A stretch of DNA of 37,807 nucleotides from Acinetobacter lactucae (lineage in GTDB: Bacteria; Pseudomonadota; Gammaproteobacteria; Pseudomonadales; Moraxellaceae). Location: assembly GCF_013344765.1 (NCBI RefSeq), contig NZ_JABVBF010000011.1, forward strand, positions 1-37,807. The letters are read 5' to 3'. Each line of letters begins with the position of its first letter. The first letter of the stretch is position 1. Of this stretch, positions 16,535 to 25,554 are shown piece by piece. The notes below the pieces were generated by a model that saw only the letters and a list, made by a program, of their open reading frames with translations, did not search any database and was not told where the DNA came from. The translations under genes were made by a program, and so were the position numbers.

Positions 16535-17566
16535 TTAATAATTAAATGGTAGTTCACCTCCCTGATCATGGACCGTTTCAAAAGTTCGAAGTCTTAATTG
16601 TTCTTGTGATGAGTTAAATTGTTGTTGGCGTAACTGCTGAATCGCTTGGTTTTTGGCACTATCGCTCATGTTACTTTTAATAATTTCATCTCGACCATCG
16701 AGGTAACTTGTGACCCTTTGCTGCCAAGCACTACGTTGTGTATCTAATCTTTCTAGTCTTTGAGTTGCCTCAGCTCCAACGAGTGCCGTACGCATTTGTC
16801 TAAGTTCTTCTGCTGAACCATTGCGTGCTTTAATTTTTTTGGTCAGTGTATGTAAATCATCAAGTTTAGAGAGCTCTTGTAGATTTTGTTGCCAGTCTTC
16901 TGGTAGTTGTTCAAAGCGTTCTTTGAGTTTTTGAGCCTTTTCAATTTCGCTTAAAGAAGAGTCCTCAAGTATTTGCATACGATCTAGCGTATAGTTCTGA
17001 TAAATATCTTCAGTTGAGAAAAGCCCTTCAATTTCAGAAGTTGAAAAGAAACGTTTTCTTAGATCTTGAATTGAATTAAAAATCTTTTGAAAATAATTTT
17101 TATCTTGTTGTTTTGACGAAGGTGTTTGGATTTGAGCAAGTTGTTCACGATATTTTAAGTAACGGGCCCATAAATCCATAATCTGTGAACGAGCTGGCTC
17201 TAAATATTGTCCTTGAATAAATTTCCCAAAGTGATTTTTGATTTGTTCTAAATCATTTTCTCCATATTGGGTAATAAAATATTCAAAGCAGTCACGTGTT
17301 TGACTATTAACGACCAAATGTTGGGAACTATCAATTTTTAACTGACAGTTAACTTGGGTATCTTGCTGACTTTTACTATGGTAAGCATCTGCATTTAGCG
17401 ATGAATGATTTATAGGTGGAATAGATGCTAAGCTTTTAGCTTCGTTCTGATTTAGTTGAGTCGATGTATTTTTTGATTCTGGGCTTAGCCAATATACACA
17501 TGCAATGAGGCCCAAGATAAAAAATCCGAGCACGCACCACAATACCTTCTTCTGCATCCCTTGCAT
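16535..17566 (-). CDS. lipB: Lipase-specific foldase (Lif), LipB
   Basis: A 343-residue steric chaperone that stays anchored in the inner membrane and folds LipA in the periplasm. One N-terminal membrane helix (VLWCVLGFFILGLIACVYWL) is followed by a variable linker and a long, charged, mostly helical domain. The Lif signature RxxFFDY-like region is seen here as FRKRFF/ dispersed forms (LRKRFFSTSEIEGLFSTED), where the lipase-contact helix is expected. AAGGAAGA precedes the first ATG. It is cotranscribed with lipA and divergent from truB. Confidence 0.9.
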   Translation of the reverse strand: MQGMQKKVLWCVLGFFILGLIACVYWLSPESKNTSTQLNQNEAKSLASIPPINHSSLNADAYHSKSQQDTQVNCQLKIDSSQHLVVNSQTRDCFEYFITQYGENDLEQIKNHFGKFIQGQYLEPARSQIMDLWARYLKYREQLAQIQTPSSKQQDKNYFQKIFNSIQDLRKRFFSTSEIEGLFSTEDIYQNYTLDRMQILEDSSLSEIEKAQKLKERFEQLPEDWQQNLQELSKLDDLHTLTKKIKARNGSAEELRQMRTALVGAEATQRLERLDTQRSAWQQRVTSYLDGRDEIIKSNMSDSAKNQAIQQLRQQQFNSSQEQLRLRTFETVHDQGGELPFNY

Positions 17567-17719
17567 AAAGATATCTTCCTTAAGTTTTAATTTGTTGTTT
17601 TTTTACTCGATCATTAATGTGCCATAAAATAAGTGAAAAGGCACCTAAATATTGTGAAAATATCTTGCCGAATTTGCTAACATGTCGGCACTTTTTTCTA
17701 GCTTTGTGTTCCAGTAAAA

Positions 17720-18625
17720 ATGACGACAAAAAATCAAAAAATTTCTCGTCGCCATATCAGTGGTGTATTTCTATTAAATAAACCATTAGGCTTAAGTTCA
17801 AATGCGGCTTTGCAAAAAGTGCGTTGGTTATATCGCGCCCAAAAAGCAGGCCATACTGGAGCGTTAGACCCCTTGGCGACAGGTTTGCTCCCGATTTGTT
17901 TGGGAGAAGCTACCAAGTTCTCACATTATTTGCTGGACTCAACAAAGCGCTATCAAACCACTGTTCGATTGGGACAGACTACTACAACAGGTGATGTGGA
18001 AGGGGATATTTTACAAGAGCGTCCTATTCCTGTGCTTAGCCAAGAGCTTATTGAACAGACCTTAGAGAAATTTAGAGGTGATATTCAACAAGTTCCGCCC
18101 ATGTATTCGGCTTTGAAAAAAGAAGGCAGACCTTTATATGAACTTGCACGAAAAGGTATTGAGATTGAGCGTGAAGCGCGCCCAGTCACAATTTATGCTT
18201 TAGAGCTCATTGAATTTACCGAAAATAGTATCACTTTGGATGTCACTTGTTCTAAAGGAACATACATCCGTGTACTCGGTGAAGATATTGGTGAAGCACT
18301 TGGTTGTGGCGGGCATTTAACGATGCTGAACCGGACTCAAACAGGACATTTTGAGCTTATACCGAGTTATACCATTGAATATCTGGAAAGCTTAACCGAA
18401 GAGCAAAGAGAAGCTTTACTACTTGCTGTTTATGCTCCGATTGACCATTTCCTAAAAATTCAGGTGCCTGAAGGGCGTGAAAAATATTTTTGCAACGGTT
18501 TAGAAAGCAATATTGAGCATTCTGCAGAAGCAGAAGTTTTGGTGTTTTCGGGTGAGCGCTGTCTTGGCTTAGCTGAGATTACCGAAAAAAAACGGTTGGT
18601 ACCTAAGCGTATCTTAAATTTGTAG
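17720..18625 (+). CDS. truB: tRNA pseudouridine-55 synthase
   Basis: A 301-residue TruB that converts U55 of the tRNA T-loop to pseudouridine and also acts as a tRNA chaperone. The sequence shows [16 protein letters not shown], the catalytic motif [14 protein letters not shown] with its aspartate, and [15 protein letters not shown]. It stands away from infB-rbfA, its usual neighbours. About 30 nt before the start a TGCCGA/TCGGCA inverted repeat (17666-17671 and 17685-17690) with a 13-nt loop is followed by CTTTTTT; it may be a small leader hairpin. Confidence 0.96.
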   Translation: MTTKNQKISRRHISGVFLLNKPLGLSSNAALQKVRWLYRAQKAGHTGALDPLATGLLPICLGEATKFSHYLLDSTKRYQTTVRLGQTTTTGDVEGDILQERPIPVLSQELIEQTLEKFRGDIQQVPPMYSALKKEGRPLYELARKGIEIEREARPVTIYALELIEFTENSITLDVTCSKGTYIRVLGEDIGEALGCGGHLTMLNRTQTGHFELIPSYTIEYLESLTEEQREALLLAVYAPIDHFLKIQVPEGREKYFCNGLESNIEHSAEAEVLVFSGERCLGLAEITEKKRLVPKRILNL

Positions 18626-18644
18626 TAGATGTAGAGTATAGAGC

Positions 18645-19421
18645 ATGGGTATGGAATGGGATGTTATCCTGAGTTTGATCTTTTTTGCTTTTACTGCGGG
18701 AGCGATTGATGCAGCTGTAGGCGGCGGTGGACTCATCCAGATTCCCGGGATCATGAGTACTTTTCCAACCATGCAGACTGCAACGGTGATTGGTACAAAT
18801 AAATTATCTTCAATTTTTGGGACCGCATCAGCCGCTTATACTTTTGCAAAAAGGGTGAAGCTGCAATGGAAACTCTTGGCAGTCATTGCTATTTGTGCAT
18901 TGATTAGCTCATTTGCTGGCGCTGCTTGTTTATCCCTTATTCCTCAATCGGTATTGCGTCCTTTTGTGTTCGTAATGTTGATTGTAATAGCTATCTATAC
19001 CCTAGTTAAAAAGAACTTCGGTCAAGTTCATACTGAGCAAAAAATTACTAACAAAATGTTAGTATTGGCTGGTATTGGTAGTTTAGCGATTGGTTTTTAC
19101 GACGGTATTTTCGGGCCGGGCACGGGTAGTTTCTTTATTTTCTTCTTTATCCGTTTTTTACAAGTCGACTTTTTACATGCTTCAGCCTTGTCAAAAATTG
19201 GTAATTTTATGACCAACTTGGCTGCATTGAGTTTTTTCATTCCAACTGGTCACGCTATTTTGCATATTGGTTTGATGATGGCGGTTGCGAATGTGTTGGG
19301 TTCAATTGTGGGTGTGAGAACTGCATTAAAATATGGTAGTGGCTTTGTTCGGATTATCTTCTTAATTTTAGTCAGTGTTTTAATTTGTCGTTTGGGCTAT
19401 CAACTGTTTGTAACAGGTTAA
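18645..19421 (+). CDS. TSUP (TauE/SafE, YfcA-like) membrane permease
   Basis: A 258-residue inner-membrane protein of the TSUP (4-toluene sulfonate uptake permease) family, with about eight hydrophobic helices. The duplicated family motifs are seen: GAIDAAVGGGGLIQIPG near the N terminus and GFYDGIFGPGTGSFF in the second half. Overall it looks like E. coli YfcA. Substrates in the family are sulfur-containing or organic anions, but cannot be told here. It starts 19 bp after truB and might be cotranscribed. Two closely spaced ATGs (18645, 18651) are possible starts. Confidence 0.85.
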   Translation: MGMEWDVILSLIFFAFTAGAIDAAVGGGGLIQIPGIMSTFPTMQTATVIGTNKLSSIFGTASAAYTFAKRVKLQWKLLAVIAICALISSFAGAACLSLIPQSVLRPFVFVMLIVIAIYTLVKKNFGQVHTEQKITNKMLVLAGIGSLAIGFYDGIFGPGTGSFFIFFFIRFLQVDFLHASALSKIGNFMTNLAALSFFIPTGHAILHIGLMMAVANVLGSIVGVRTALKYGSGFVRIIFLILVSVLICRLGYQLFVTG

Positions 19422-19633
19422 ATATTTCGAAAAGTATGAACTGATCTGAAGGTGAAGTTCATACTTTTTATATGAGCATTTAACATTATAAATATAAAAA
19501 TAATTACAGAAGTTTACTAGAAAGAGAACTGTGTAAAAAATAGTCTCATTTTAAGCTACGTAAAACACATACATTTCAACGTATGATAAACCTTGAAATA
19601 AAAAAGATTTTTTAGCTAAAAATGAGGAAGAGA

Positions 19634-20077
19634 ATGAATATTTTCGAAGCATTAAGAGAAAGCCATGAAAATCAACGTAACCTTTCTGAACAACTTGTTC
19701 AGACACATGGTTTAACTGAAGAAAGAAAAGAATTATTTGATGCATTAAAAAATGAATTATATGCTCACTCAGTTGCCGAAGACCGTTATCTCTATATTCC
19801 TTTAATGTTTGATGATGTGGGGCTAGATATTACAAGACATGCTTTGTCTGAACATCATGAAATGGATGAGTTGGTCGAACAACTTGAAAAAACCGATATG
19901 AGTAGCCCGAGCTGGTTAGCAACTGCCAAACAGTTGAGTGAAAAAGTCCATCATCATTTAAAAGAAGAAGAACATAAATTTTTCCAGCAAGCCGGAAAAA
20001 TTCTTAAAGACAGCGAAAAAGAAACGCTGGGTAATAAATATTTAAAGGAATATAAAAAGTATAAAAAGCAGCAGTAG
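19634..20077 (+). CDS. Hemerythrin HHE cation-binding domain protein
   Basis: A 147-residue soluble protein of the bacterial hemerythrin-like (HHE) class, which bind a di-iron centre and are implicated in oxygen, NO or iron handling. The ligand-bearing pattern is present: an N-terminal histidine (ESHENQ), HSVAEDRYLYIPL, SEHHEMDELVEQL and HHHLKEEEHKFFQ. I chose the ATG at 19634, with GAGGAAG upstream, over the ATG at 19622 that itself overlaps this site. It converges on the EamA gene at 20085 with only seven bases between. Specific role unknown. Confidence 0.82.
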   Translation: MNIFEALRESHENQRNLSEQLVQTHGLTEERKELFDALKNELYAHSVAEDRYLYIPLMFDDVGLDITRHALSEHHEMDELVEQLEKTDMSSPSWLATAKQLSEKVHHHLKEEEHKFFQQAGKILKDSEKETLGNKYLKEYKKYKKQQ

Positions 20078-20084
20078 ATTAAAC

Positions 20085-20948
20085 CTACGCAGCTTTTTTA
20101 GTACTTCTTAAAGTCACACCAATTGATGCCAGCATTACACAACCTAAAGCTACCCATTGCAGCATGCTGATTTCTTCGTGAAGTAATAAGAAACCCGTTA
20201 ATGCTGCCAATGCTGGTGCTAAACTCGTTAGGGTGCCGTAAGTTAATTTAGTAAGTTGTTTGAGTGCCATTAAATCAAGTGCATATGGAATTGCAGTCGC
20301 TAAAACAGCAATAAGTAATGCTTTACCCCAGTACTGTGTTTCAAGTAATGCAGGAGCATTATGCCAGATGCTAATCGGTAGTAAGGTCAAGGCAGATAAT
20401 CCAATTCCAATGGTTAAAGCATGCATTCCTATATTTTGGGTCACAACTTTCTGACCAAAATAAATATAGAAGGCCCAGCAAAATCCAGCACCTAGCGCGC
20501 AGGCAGCACCCACATAGGAAAAGTGATGCTGCGTTGGGTCTTGCCAAGGCACCATCAGTGCAATACCTAACATCGCAAATGCCACCCAAATGTAGTCGCT
20601 CTTTTGTTTAATAGAAAGTAGAGCTAGACCTAATGGACCAATAAATTCTAAGCCCACAGCAATCCCTTGAGGTAACTTGCCAAGCGACGTATAGAATAAA
20701 ATATTCATGAGACCCAAAGATGCAGAGTACATCAATAAATCACGCCATTTTAAATAGGGTAAGCGTGACCAGATTTTCCATGAGCGGAACATAATGGCGA
20801 CAATAACCGTTGCAAAACTCAGCCTCAAAACTGTAACGGTAAGAGGGTCTAAGATAGCGATGAGCTGTTTAGCAAATGAAGCGCTGATTTGATATGAGAC
20901 CATCGACAGAATCATATATAGCACAGCAATAATGGGAAGATTCTGCAT
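20085..20948 (-). CDS. EamA/DMT-family exporter
   Basis: A 287-residue drug/metabolite transporter with ten predicted membrane helices arranged as two EamA repeats. The region LPQGIAVGLEFIGPLGLALLS matches the RhtA/YbiF subgroup, which exports amino acids such as threonine and homoserine, but the substrate here is uncertain. AGGGTATTTCC precedes the ATG. It lies 92 bp downstream of a paralogue in the same direction (20949-21040 between), suggesting tandem duplication and perhaps cotranscription. Confidence 0.82.
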   Translation of the reverse strand: MQNLPIIAVLYMILSMVSYQISASFAKQLIAILDPLTVTVLRLSFATVIVAIMFRSWKIWSRLPYLKWRDLLMYSASLGLMNILFYTSLGKLPQGIAVGLEFIGPLGLALLSIKQKSDYIWVAFAMLGIALMVPWQDPTQHHFSYVGAACALGAGFCWAFYIYFGQKVVTQNIGMHALTIGIGLSALTLLPISIWHNAPALLETQYWGKALLIAVLATAIPYALDLMALKQLTKLTYGTLTSLAPALAALTGFLLLHEEISMLQWVALGCVMLASIGVTLRSTKKAA

Positions 20949-21040
20949 GGAAATACCCTAGGGCCTCATCTAATATTATTTAAAACTAACAAAGGTTAAT
21001 TATAGCGAATGCCATGTTTTATCTCGTGGTTTTAGTCGTT

Positions 21041-21925
21041 TTAACTTACTGTTTTTTCACGTTCCTGACGTGCTTTTTGGGTGGTTATGGTACAACCGAC
21101 CGAAGCTGCAATAATTGTTGCAAGTGCCAGCCATTGATTCCATAACAAATATTCACCTAAAAAGATAAAACCAGAAAGTGCAGCAACTGCAGGCTCCAGA
21201 CTCATCAATGTTCCGAAACTTAAGGGTGTTAAATTACGTAGGGCTAGCATTTCTAAAGAAAAGGGTAATGCGCTGGCTAAAATTGCCAAACCAATAAAAT
21301 AAAAAAGATAGGGGAGTTCGATAACTTGCCCTATTGAGCCTGAGAAAAAAGTAATAGGTAATAGGATGCATGCGCCCACACTCATTCCCAAGCACACCGT
21401 GTGATTGCCTGAAATACCAGAAGGTTTTTGCCCAGCAATAATATAAAGTGCCCAACACGCGCCTGCACTAATGGCAAATAATACTCCGATCCAATCCAAG
21501 CTATGAGCTTGATTAAAAGGAAATAATAAAATTAATCCAATAATCGCAAAACTCACCCAAACAAAATCATATTTTTGACGTGCGTGGTAGAGCGCCACAC
21601 TTAAAGGACCGATAAATTCAAAAGCAACTGCGATCCCAATCGGTAGTCGTTCAATGGATAGATAAAAAAGTGCATTCATGCCAGCAAGCGCACAGCCATA
21701 GCTTAAAATTGCTTTCCATCGAACCTGACTAAAATTAATGCGCCAGATTTTAAAAATTAAAGCCAGAATACATGCTCCAATACATAATCGCATTGCAGAA
21801 ACAGTAAGTACTGGAAAGTTTTGAAATAGGACTTTAGCCAAGGATGCGCTACTTTGAACGCTTAACATGGCAAGAATAAGAAAGCCCAAAGCGTGTAGCT
21901 GAGTTTTCTGGCTTGAAATGGACAT
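21041..21925 (-). CDS. rhtA: RhtA-like threonine/homoserine exporter (EamA family)
   Basis: A 294-residue ten-helix EamA transporter. It closely follows E. coli RhtA by memory: QSSASLAKVLF at the first helix, LPIGIAVAFEFIGPLSVALY, SAGACWALYIIAGQ, and SFGTLMSLEPAVAALSGFIFLGE near the end. RhtA exports threonine, homoserine and some other amino acids. No clear ribosome-binding site precedes its ATG. It sits upstream of the related transporter at 20085-20948. The symbol reflects similarity; the substrate is not proven. Confidence 0.75.
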   Translation of the reverse strand: MSISSQKTQLHALGFLILAMLSVQSSASLAKVLFQNFPVLTVSAMRLCIGACILALIFKIWRINFSQVRWKAILSYGCALAGMNALFYLSIERLPIGIAVAFEFIGPLSVALYHARQKYDFVWVSFAIIGLILLFPFNQAHSLDWIGVLFAISAGACWALYIIAGQKPSGISGNHTVCLGMSVGACILLPITFFSGSIGQVIELPYLFYFIGLAILASALPFSLEMLALRNLTPLSFGTLMSLEPAVAALSGFIFLGEYLLWNQWLALATIIAASVGCTITTQKARQEREKTVS

Positions 21926-21975
21926 TTTATTATTTGATCAATTGGTATACTTTTCACATGATAATGTAAATACCC

Positions 21976-22007
21976 ATAAAAAAGCCACAGACAATGCTGT
22001 GGCTTTT
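21976..22007 (-). terminator. Terminator of serA
   Basis: An 11-bp stem (AAAAGCCACAG 21980-21990, CTGTGGCTTTT 21997-22007) with a six-base loop. On the minus strand it is followed by TTTTTTA and stands 16 nt beyond the serA stop. Confidence 0.85.
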
Positions 22008-22023
22008 GAATTTACAGTCTGTA

Positions 22024-23256
22024 TTAGAACAATACGCGCACGCGAATTGTACCTTCAACTTCATGCAACATATCTAAAGCTTCTTGAGAAGCAGAAGCGT
22101 CAACATCCATTACGAGGTAACCGATGTCACCTTTAGTCATAAGTGACTGACCAGAAATGTTGATGCCTTGTTCAGCAAACAAGTTGTTGATTTTAGACAA
22201 TACACCCGGTACGTTTTTGTGGATGTGCAATAAACGGTGTTGACCAGCTGTCAATGGCAATGCGATTTCTGGGAAGTTAACCGCAGAAAGTGTCATACCT
22301 TTGTCAGAGTAAGCAACAAATTTCTCTGCAACTTCTAAACCGATGTTTGCTTGCGCTTCCATAGTTGAACCGCCAACGTGAGGAGTTAAAATCACGTTGT
22401 CTAAGCCGCGAAGTGGAGACTGGAATTCTTCACCATTTGCTTTTGGCTCTTTCGGGAATACGTCAACCGCTGCACCAGCAATATGACCAGATTTGATTGC
22501 ATCAGCTAGATCTTCAATCACTACACATGTACCACGTGCAGCATTTAAGAAAATCGCGCCTTCTTTCATTTTCGCAAATTGTTCTTTAGTGAAGAAGTTG
22601 CGTGTAGATGGAACATCTGGCACATGTAACGTTACAACATCTGCAGTTGCTAAAAGCTCATCTAAAGAACCAACTTGGCGAGCATTACCCATCGGTAATT
22701 TAGTTACTGCATCATAATAGATGACATGCATACCCAGGCTTTCAGCAAGAACTGAAAGTTGAGAACCGATGGAACCGTAACCCACAATACCTAAAGTTTT
22801 GCCACGAGTTTCAAAAGAACCGACAGCAGACTTGTCCCAACCACCACGATGACAAGCCGCTGATTTTTCAGGAACACGGCGAAGAAGAAGAATTGTTTCA
22901 GCAAGTACAAGCTCTGCAACCGAACGCGTATTTGAATACGGTGCGTTGAATACAGGAATACCACGTGCCATCGCTGCTTTAAGATCAACTTGGTTTGTTC
23001 CGATACAGAAACAACCTACAGCGATCAATTTATTTGCAGCTTCGAAAACTTCTTCAGTCAATTGGGTACGCGAACGAATACCAATAAAGTGAGCTTCTTT
23101 AATTGCTTCTTTAAGCGCTTCGCCTTCAAGAGCAGTTTTACGATAGTCAATATTGGTGTAACCCGCAGCGTTTAGAGTATCGACTGCGTTTTGATGAACG
23201 CCTTCTAACAAAAGGAAACGGATTTTATCTTTAGGTAGTGAAAGATGTTGGCTCAT
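22024..23256 (-). CDS. serA: D-3-phosphoglycerate dehydrogenase
   Basis: A 410-residue SerA, the same length as the E. coli enzyme, oxidising 3-phosphoglycerate as the first step of serine synthesis. Substrate-binding domain (CFCIGTNQVDL), Rossmann motif GKTLGIVGYGSIGSQL, DVVTLHVPDVPSTRNFF, and the catalytic LTPHVGGSTMEAQ with the active-site His are visible; a C-terminal ACT domain (HIHKNVPGVLSKINNLFAEQGINI) indicates feedback inhibition by serine. CGGAG precedes the ATG. The E. coli type also reduces 2-oxoglutarate to D-2-hydroxyglutarate, which makes the divergent flavin dehydrogenase a sensible neighbour. Confidence 0.96.
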   Translation of the reverse strand: MSQHLSLPKDKIRFLLLEGVHQNAVDTLNAAGYTNIDYRKTALEGEALKEAIKEAHFIGIRSRTQLTEEVFEAANKLIAVGCFCIGTNQVDLKAAMARGIPVFNAPYSNTRSVAELVLAETILLLRRVPEKSAACHRGGWDKSAVGSFETRGKTLGIVGYGSIGSQLSVLAESLGMHVIYYDAVTKLPMGNARQVGSLDELLATADVVTLHVPDVPSTRNFFTKEQFAKMKEGAIFLNAARGTCVVIEDLADAIKSGHIAGAAVDVFPKEPKANGEEFQSPLRGLDNVILTPHVGGSTMEAQANIGLEVAEKFVAYSDKGMTLSAVNFPEIALPLTAGQHRLLHIHKNVPGVLSKINNLFAEQGINISGQSLMTKGDIGYLVMDVDASASQEALDMLHEVEGTIRVRVLF

Positions 23257-23636
23257 TACGGCTCCGCTACAAAGGCCAAATTTGGTGGCGGTATAATAAC
23301 ATACTGGGCAGCGCTATAGATATTTCGTTTATACCATCGCCTTATGGCAATTTTATCTATGTCTAATTACTTCTGTTTATGGGCTTGTCGAGCATTTCCA
23401 AATATGCTTTGTAAGTTAGTTAAATGTGATTTTTTTCTGAAAGCCCAATCGGAAGTATTTATTTAGGTTAAACATGTTTTGTAGTGACAGTATCTCTATT
23501 CTGAACTTTATCGCATGCGCGGATACATGTAGAATATAGGAGTTCCTTGAACATTATGGCTTTGCTCAGGTGAAAACCTTGAGAAATATGAGGTCATAGT
23601 CCCACCACAGTTTACTTCTTGCTAGGTCTGCAAACG
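23257..23636. other. 380-bp intergenic region between serA and the D-2-hydroxyglutarate dehydrogenase gene
   Basis: This gap must hold divergent promoters. A TAGAAT at 23530-23535 could be the -10 for the rightward gene, without a good -35. Downstream a small hairpin with a GAAA loop (CTCAGGT 23565-23571, ACCTTGAG 23576-23583, one bulge) lies in the putative leader. On the minus strand TATTAT near 23316 could be the -10 of serA. No RNA gene or ORF was recognised. Confidence 0.35.
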
Positions 23637-25046
23637 ATGAATGCTCCAGTCGCTTTAACACCTGAGTTACTCACCCAATTAACAGCAATCGTAGGTGAAA
23701 ACCGTATTAAAACCGATGCTGATAGTCTCGAAAACTGGGGTAAAGATCATACCAAGCATTTTAATCCGAACCCATCGGTCATCGTTTTTCCGTCAACGAC
23801 TGAACAAGTTCAGGCAGTGGTAAAGCTTGCGAATCAGTTTAATGTTGCGATTACACCGTCAGGTGGTCGTACTGGTCTCTCTGCCGGTGCGGTAGCAACC
23901 AATGGTGAAATTGTCATTAGCATGGACAAAATGAACCAGATTCTTGAGTTCTTCCCAGCAGATCGTATGGTTCGTGTACAAGCTGGTGTTGTGACTGAGC
24001 AATTGCAGAATTATGCAGAAGAACAAGGTATGTATTATCCAGTGGACTTTGCGTCAGCAGGTTCTAGCCAGATTGGCGGTAATATCGGAACAAATGCCGG
24101 TGGGATTAAAGTTATTAAATATGGCATGACACGTAACTGGGTGCTTGGTTTAACCGTAGTGACTGGTAAAGGCGATATTCTACGTTTAAATAAAGGCATG
24201 GTTAAAAATGCAACCGGTTATGCATTACAGCATTTGTTTATTGGTGGTGAGGGCACATTAGGTTTAGTCACCGAAGCTGAAATTAAACTTGAGCGTCAAC
24301 CACAAAACTTACAAGTTTTAGTTTTAGGTGTTCCTGATTTTGATGCAGTAATGCCTGTATTACATGCGTTCCAAAAAGATATCGATTTAACTGCATTTGA
24401 GTTCTTTGGTGAACTTGCAATGCAAAAAGTTTTAGATCATGGACATGTACAACGCCCATTTGAAACTCAATGCCCGTTCTATGTATTACTTGAGTTTGAA
24501 GCTCCATATGAGCCGATTCTCGATAAAGCAATGGAAATTTTCGAGCATTGTATGGAGCAGGGTTGGGTACTTGATGGCGTAATGAGCCAGAGCCTTGATC
24601 AAGTAGAAAGCTTATGGCGTTTACGTGAAGATATTTCTGAATCAATCGCGCCGTTTATTCCATACAAAAATGATATTTCAGTATTAATTACTCACGTGCC
24701 TGCGTTTATTCGTGAGATTGATGCAATTGTTCAAGATAACTATCCTGATTTTGAAATTTGCTGGTTTGGTCATATCGGTGACGGTAATTTACACTTAAAT
24801 ATTTTAAAACCTGAAAACTTAACCAAAGATGAGTTCTTTGCGAAGTGTCAGGTTGTGAATAAATATGTGTTTGATACCGTGAAAAAATACGACGGTTCAA
24901 TCTCTGCCGAACATGGTGTCGGTATGACGAAAAAGCCATATTTGGAATATTCACGTTCGCCTGAAGAAATTGAATATATGAAAGCTTTAAAGAAAGTATT
25001 TGATCCGAAAGGTTTGATGAACCCAGGCAAGTTATTTGATCTTTAA
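23637..25046 (+). CDS. FAD-binding D-2-hydroxyglutarate dehydrogenase-type oxidase
   Basis: A 469-residue member of the FAD-linked oxidase/PCMH family that includes D-2-hydroxyglutarate, D-lactate and glycolate dehydrogenases. The FAD-binding loops TPSGGRTGLSAGAV and SAGSSQIGGNIGTNAGGIKVIKYG, the metal-site motif WFGHIGDGNLHLN and the C-terminal SAEHGVGMTKK are all intact. The neighbouring serA argues for D-2-hydroxyglutarate as substrate, since SerA makes it as a by-product; that is inference. The ATG at 23637 was preferred to an in-frame TTG at 23619. A strong terminator follows. Electrons would pass to quinone or an electron-transfer flavoprotein. Confidence 0.85.
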   Translation: MNAPVALTPELLTQLTAIVGENRIKTDADSLENWGKDHTKHFNPNPSVIVFPSTTEQVQAVVKLANQFNVAITPSGGRTGLSAGAVATNGEIVISMDKMNQILEFFPADRMVRVQAGVVTEQLQNYAEEQGMYYPVDFASAGSSQIGGNIGTNAGGIKVIKYGMTRNWVLGLTVVTGKGDILRLNKGMVKNATGYALQHLFIGGEGTLGLVTEAEIKLERQPQNLQVLVLGVPDFDAVMPVLHAFQKDIDLTAFEFFGELAMQKVLDHGHVQRPFETQCPFYVLLEFEAPYEPILDKAMEIFEHCMEQGWVLDGVMSQSLDQVESLWRLREDISESIAPFIPYKNDISVLITHVPAFIREIDAIVQDNYPDFEICWFGHIGDGNLHLNILKPENLTKDEFFAKCQVVNKYVFDTVKKYDGSISAEHGVGMTKKPYLEYSRSPEEIEYMKALKKVFDPKGLMNPGKLFDL

Positions 25047-25093
25047 ATTAGATCTATTTTGTAGAACTACATAGTTTCTACAGAGTAACCGAC

Positions 25094-25130
25094 AAAGCCA
25101 TAGCATCATAAAGCTATGGCTTTTATTTTT
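25094..25130 (+). terminator. Terminator of the flavin dehydrogenase gene
   Basis: A perfect 11-bp stem (AAAGCCATAGC 25094-25104, GCTATGGCTTT 25113-25123) with an 8-nt loop, then TTATTTTT. It ends only 11 nt before the next ATG, so that lipoprotein gene either uses readthrough or a promoter within this region. Confidence 0.85.
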
Positions 25131-25140
25131 GGTGATAAGA

Positions 25141-25509
25141 ATGCAACGTTTATTTTTAATTTCAGCGCTTTGTGCTGGACTTTTCACTGGGTGTGCGACG
25201 ACCAGTAAATTAATTCCTTTTGTGGGTTCGGAAACTCCGATGCAACAAGTACTTAAAGCTCAACCGGAGATCGTAAAAGAGCACAATAATACCTCAGTTC
25301 AGCAAGTATTTAACCGAGTAGAATCTCCAACAGTTTCCCGTATTACCGTGATTCAAACAGGTTTAATGGATGATTCTGTTTCTGCAATCCGAACAGAATA
25401 TTCATTTAAGCTGCTTGATGAAAAGTGGCAATTGCAAAATAAGCAAAAGAGCTATCAATGCGCGAGAGGGAAAGGCTCTAGAGGTTTTCAAACGCAGCTT
25501 TGCTCTTAA
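25141..25509 (+). CDS. Small lipoprotein of unknown function, paralogue of the one at 26709
   Basis: A 122-residue protein with a lipoprotein signal: a basic start, hydrophobic core and lipobox LFTG^C. The mature part shows TPMQQVLKAQP, IRTEYSFK, a Trp, and a C-terminal NKQKSYQC...C with two cysteines that may pair. It aligns without gaps over about 76 residues to the lipoprotein at 26709-27074. The ATG at 25141 gives the clean signal peptide; an earlier GTG/ATG frame at 25129 lies in the terminator. I do not recognise a named family. Probably periplasm-facing and membrane anchored. Confidence 0.75.
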   Translation: MQRLFLISALCAGLFTGCATTSKLIPFVGSETPMQQVLKAQPEIVKEHNNTSVQQVFNRVESPTVSRITVIQTGLMDDSVSAIRTEYSFKLLDEKWQLQNKQKSYQCARGKGSRGFQTQLCS

Positions 25510-25513
25510 AAAT

Positions 25514-25543
25514 AAAAAAGACGATAAATATATCGTCTTTTTT
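25514..25543. terminator. Bidirectional terminator between the lipoprotein gene and ygiN
   Basis: A 12-bp stem (AAAAAGACGATA 25515-25526, TATCGTCTTTTT 25531-25542) with AATA loop, placed between convergent genes, and with A/T flanks that give a U tract in both directions. Confidence 0.9.
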
Positions 25544-25554
25544 AATGACCTAAA

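Noticed and set aside
24283..24954. Antisense open frames within the flavin dehydrogenase gene
   Set aside because: The sense frame has all expected family motifs; the antisense products are compositionally shadow-like.
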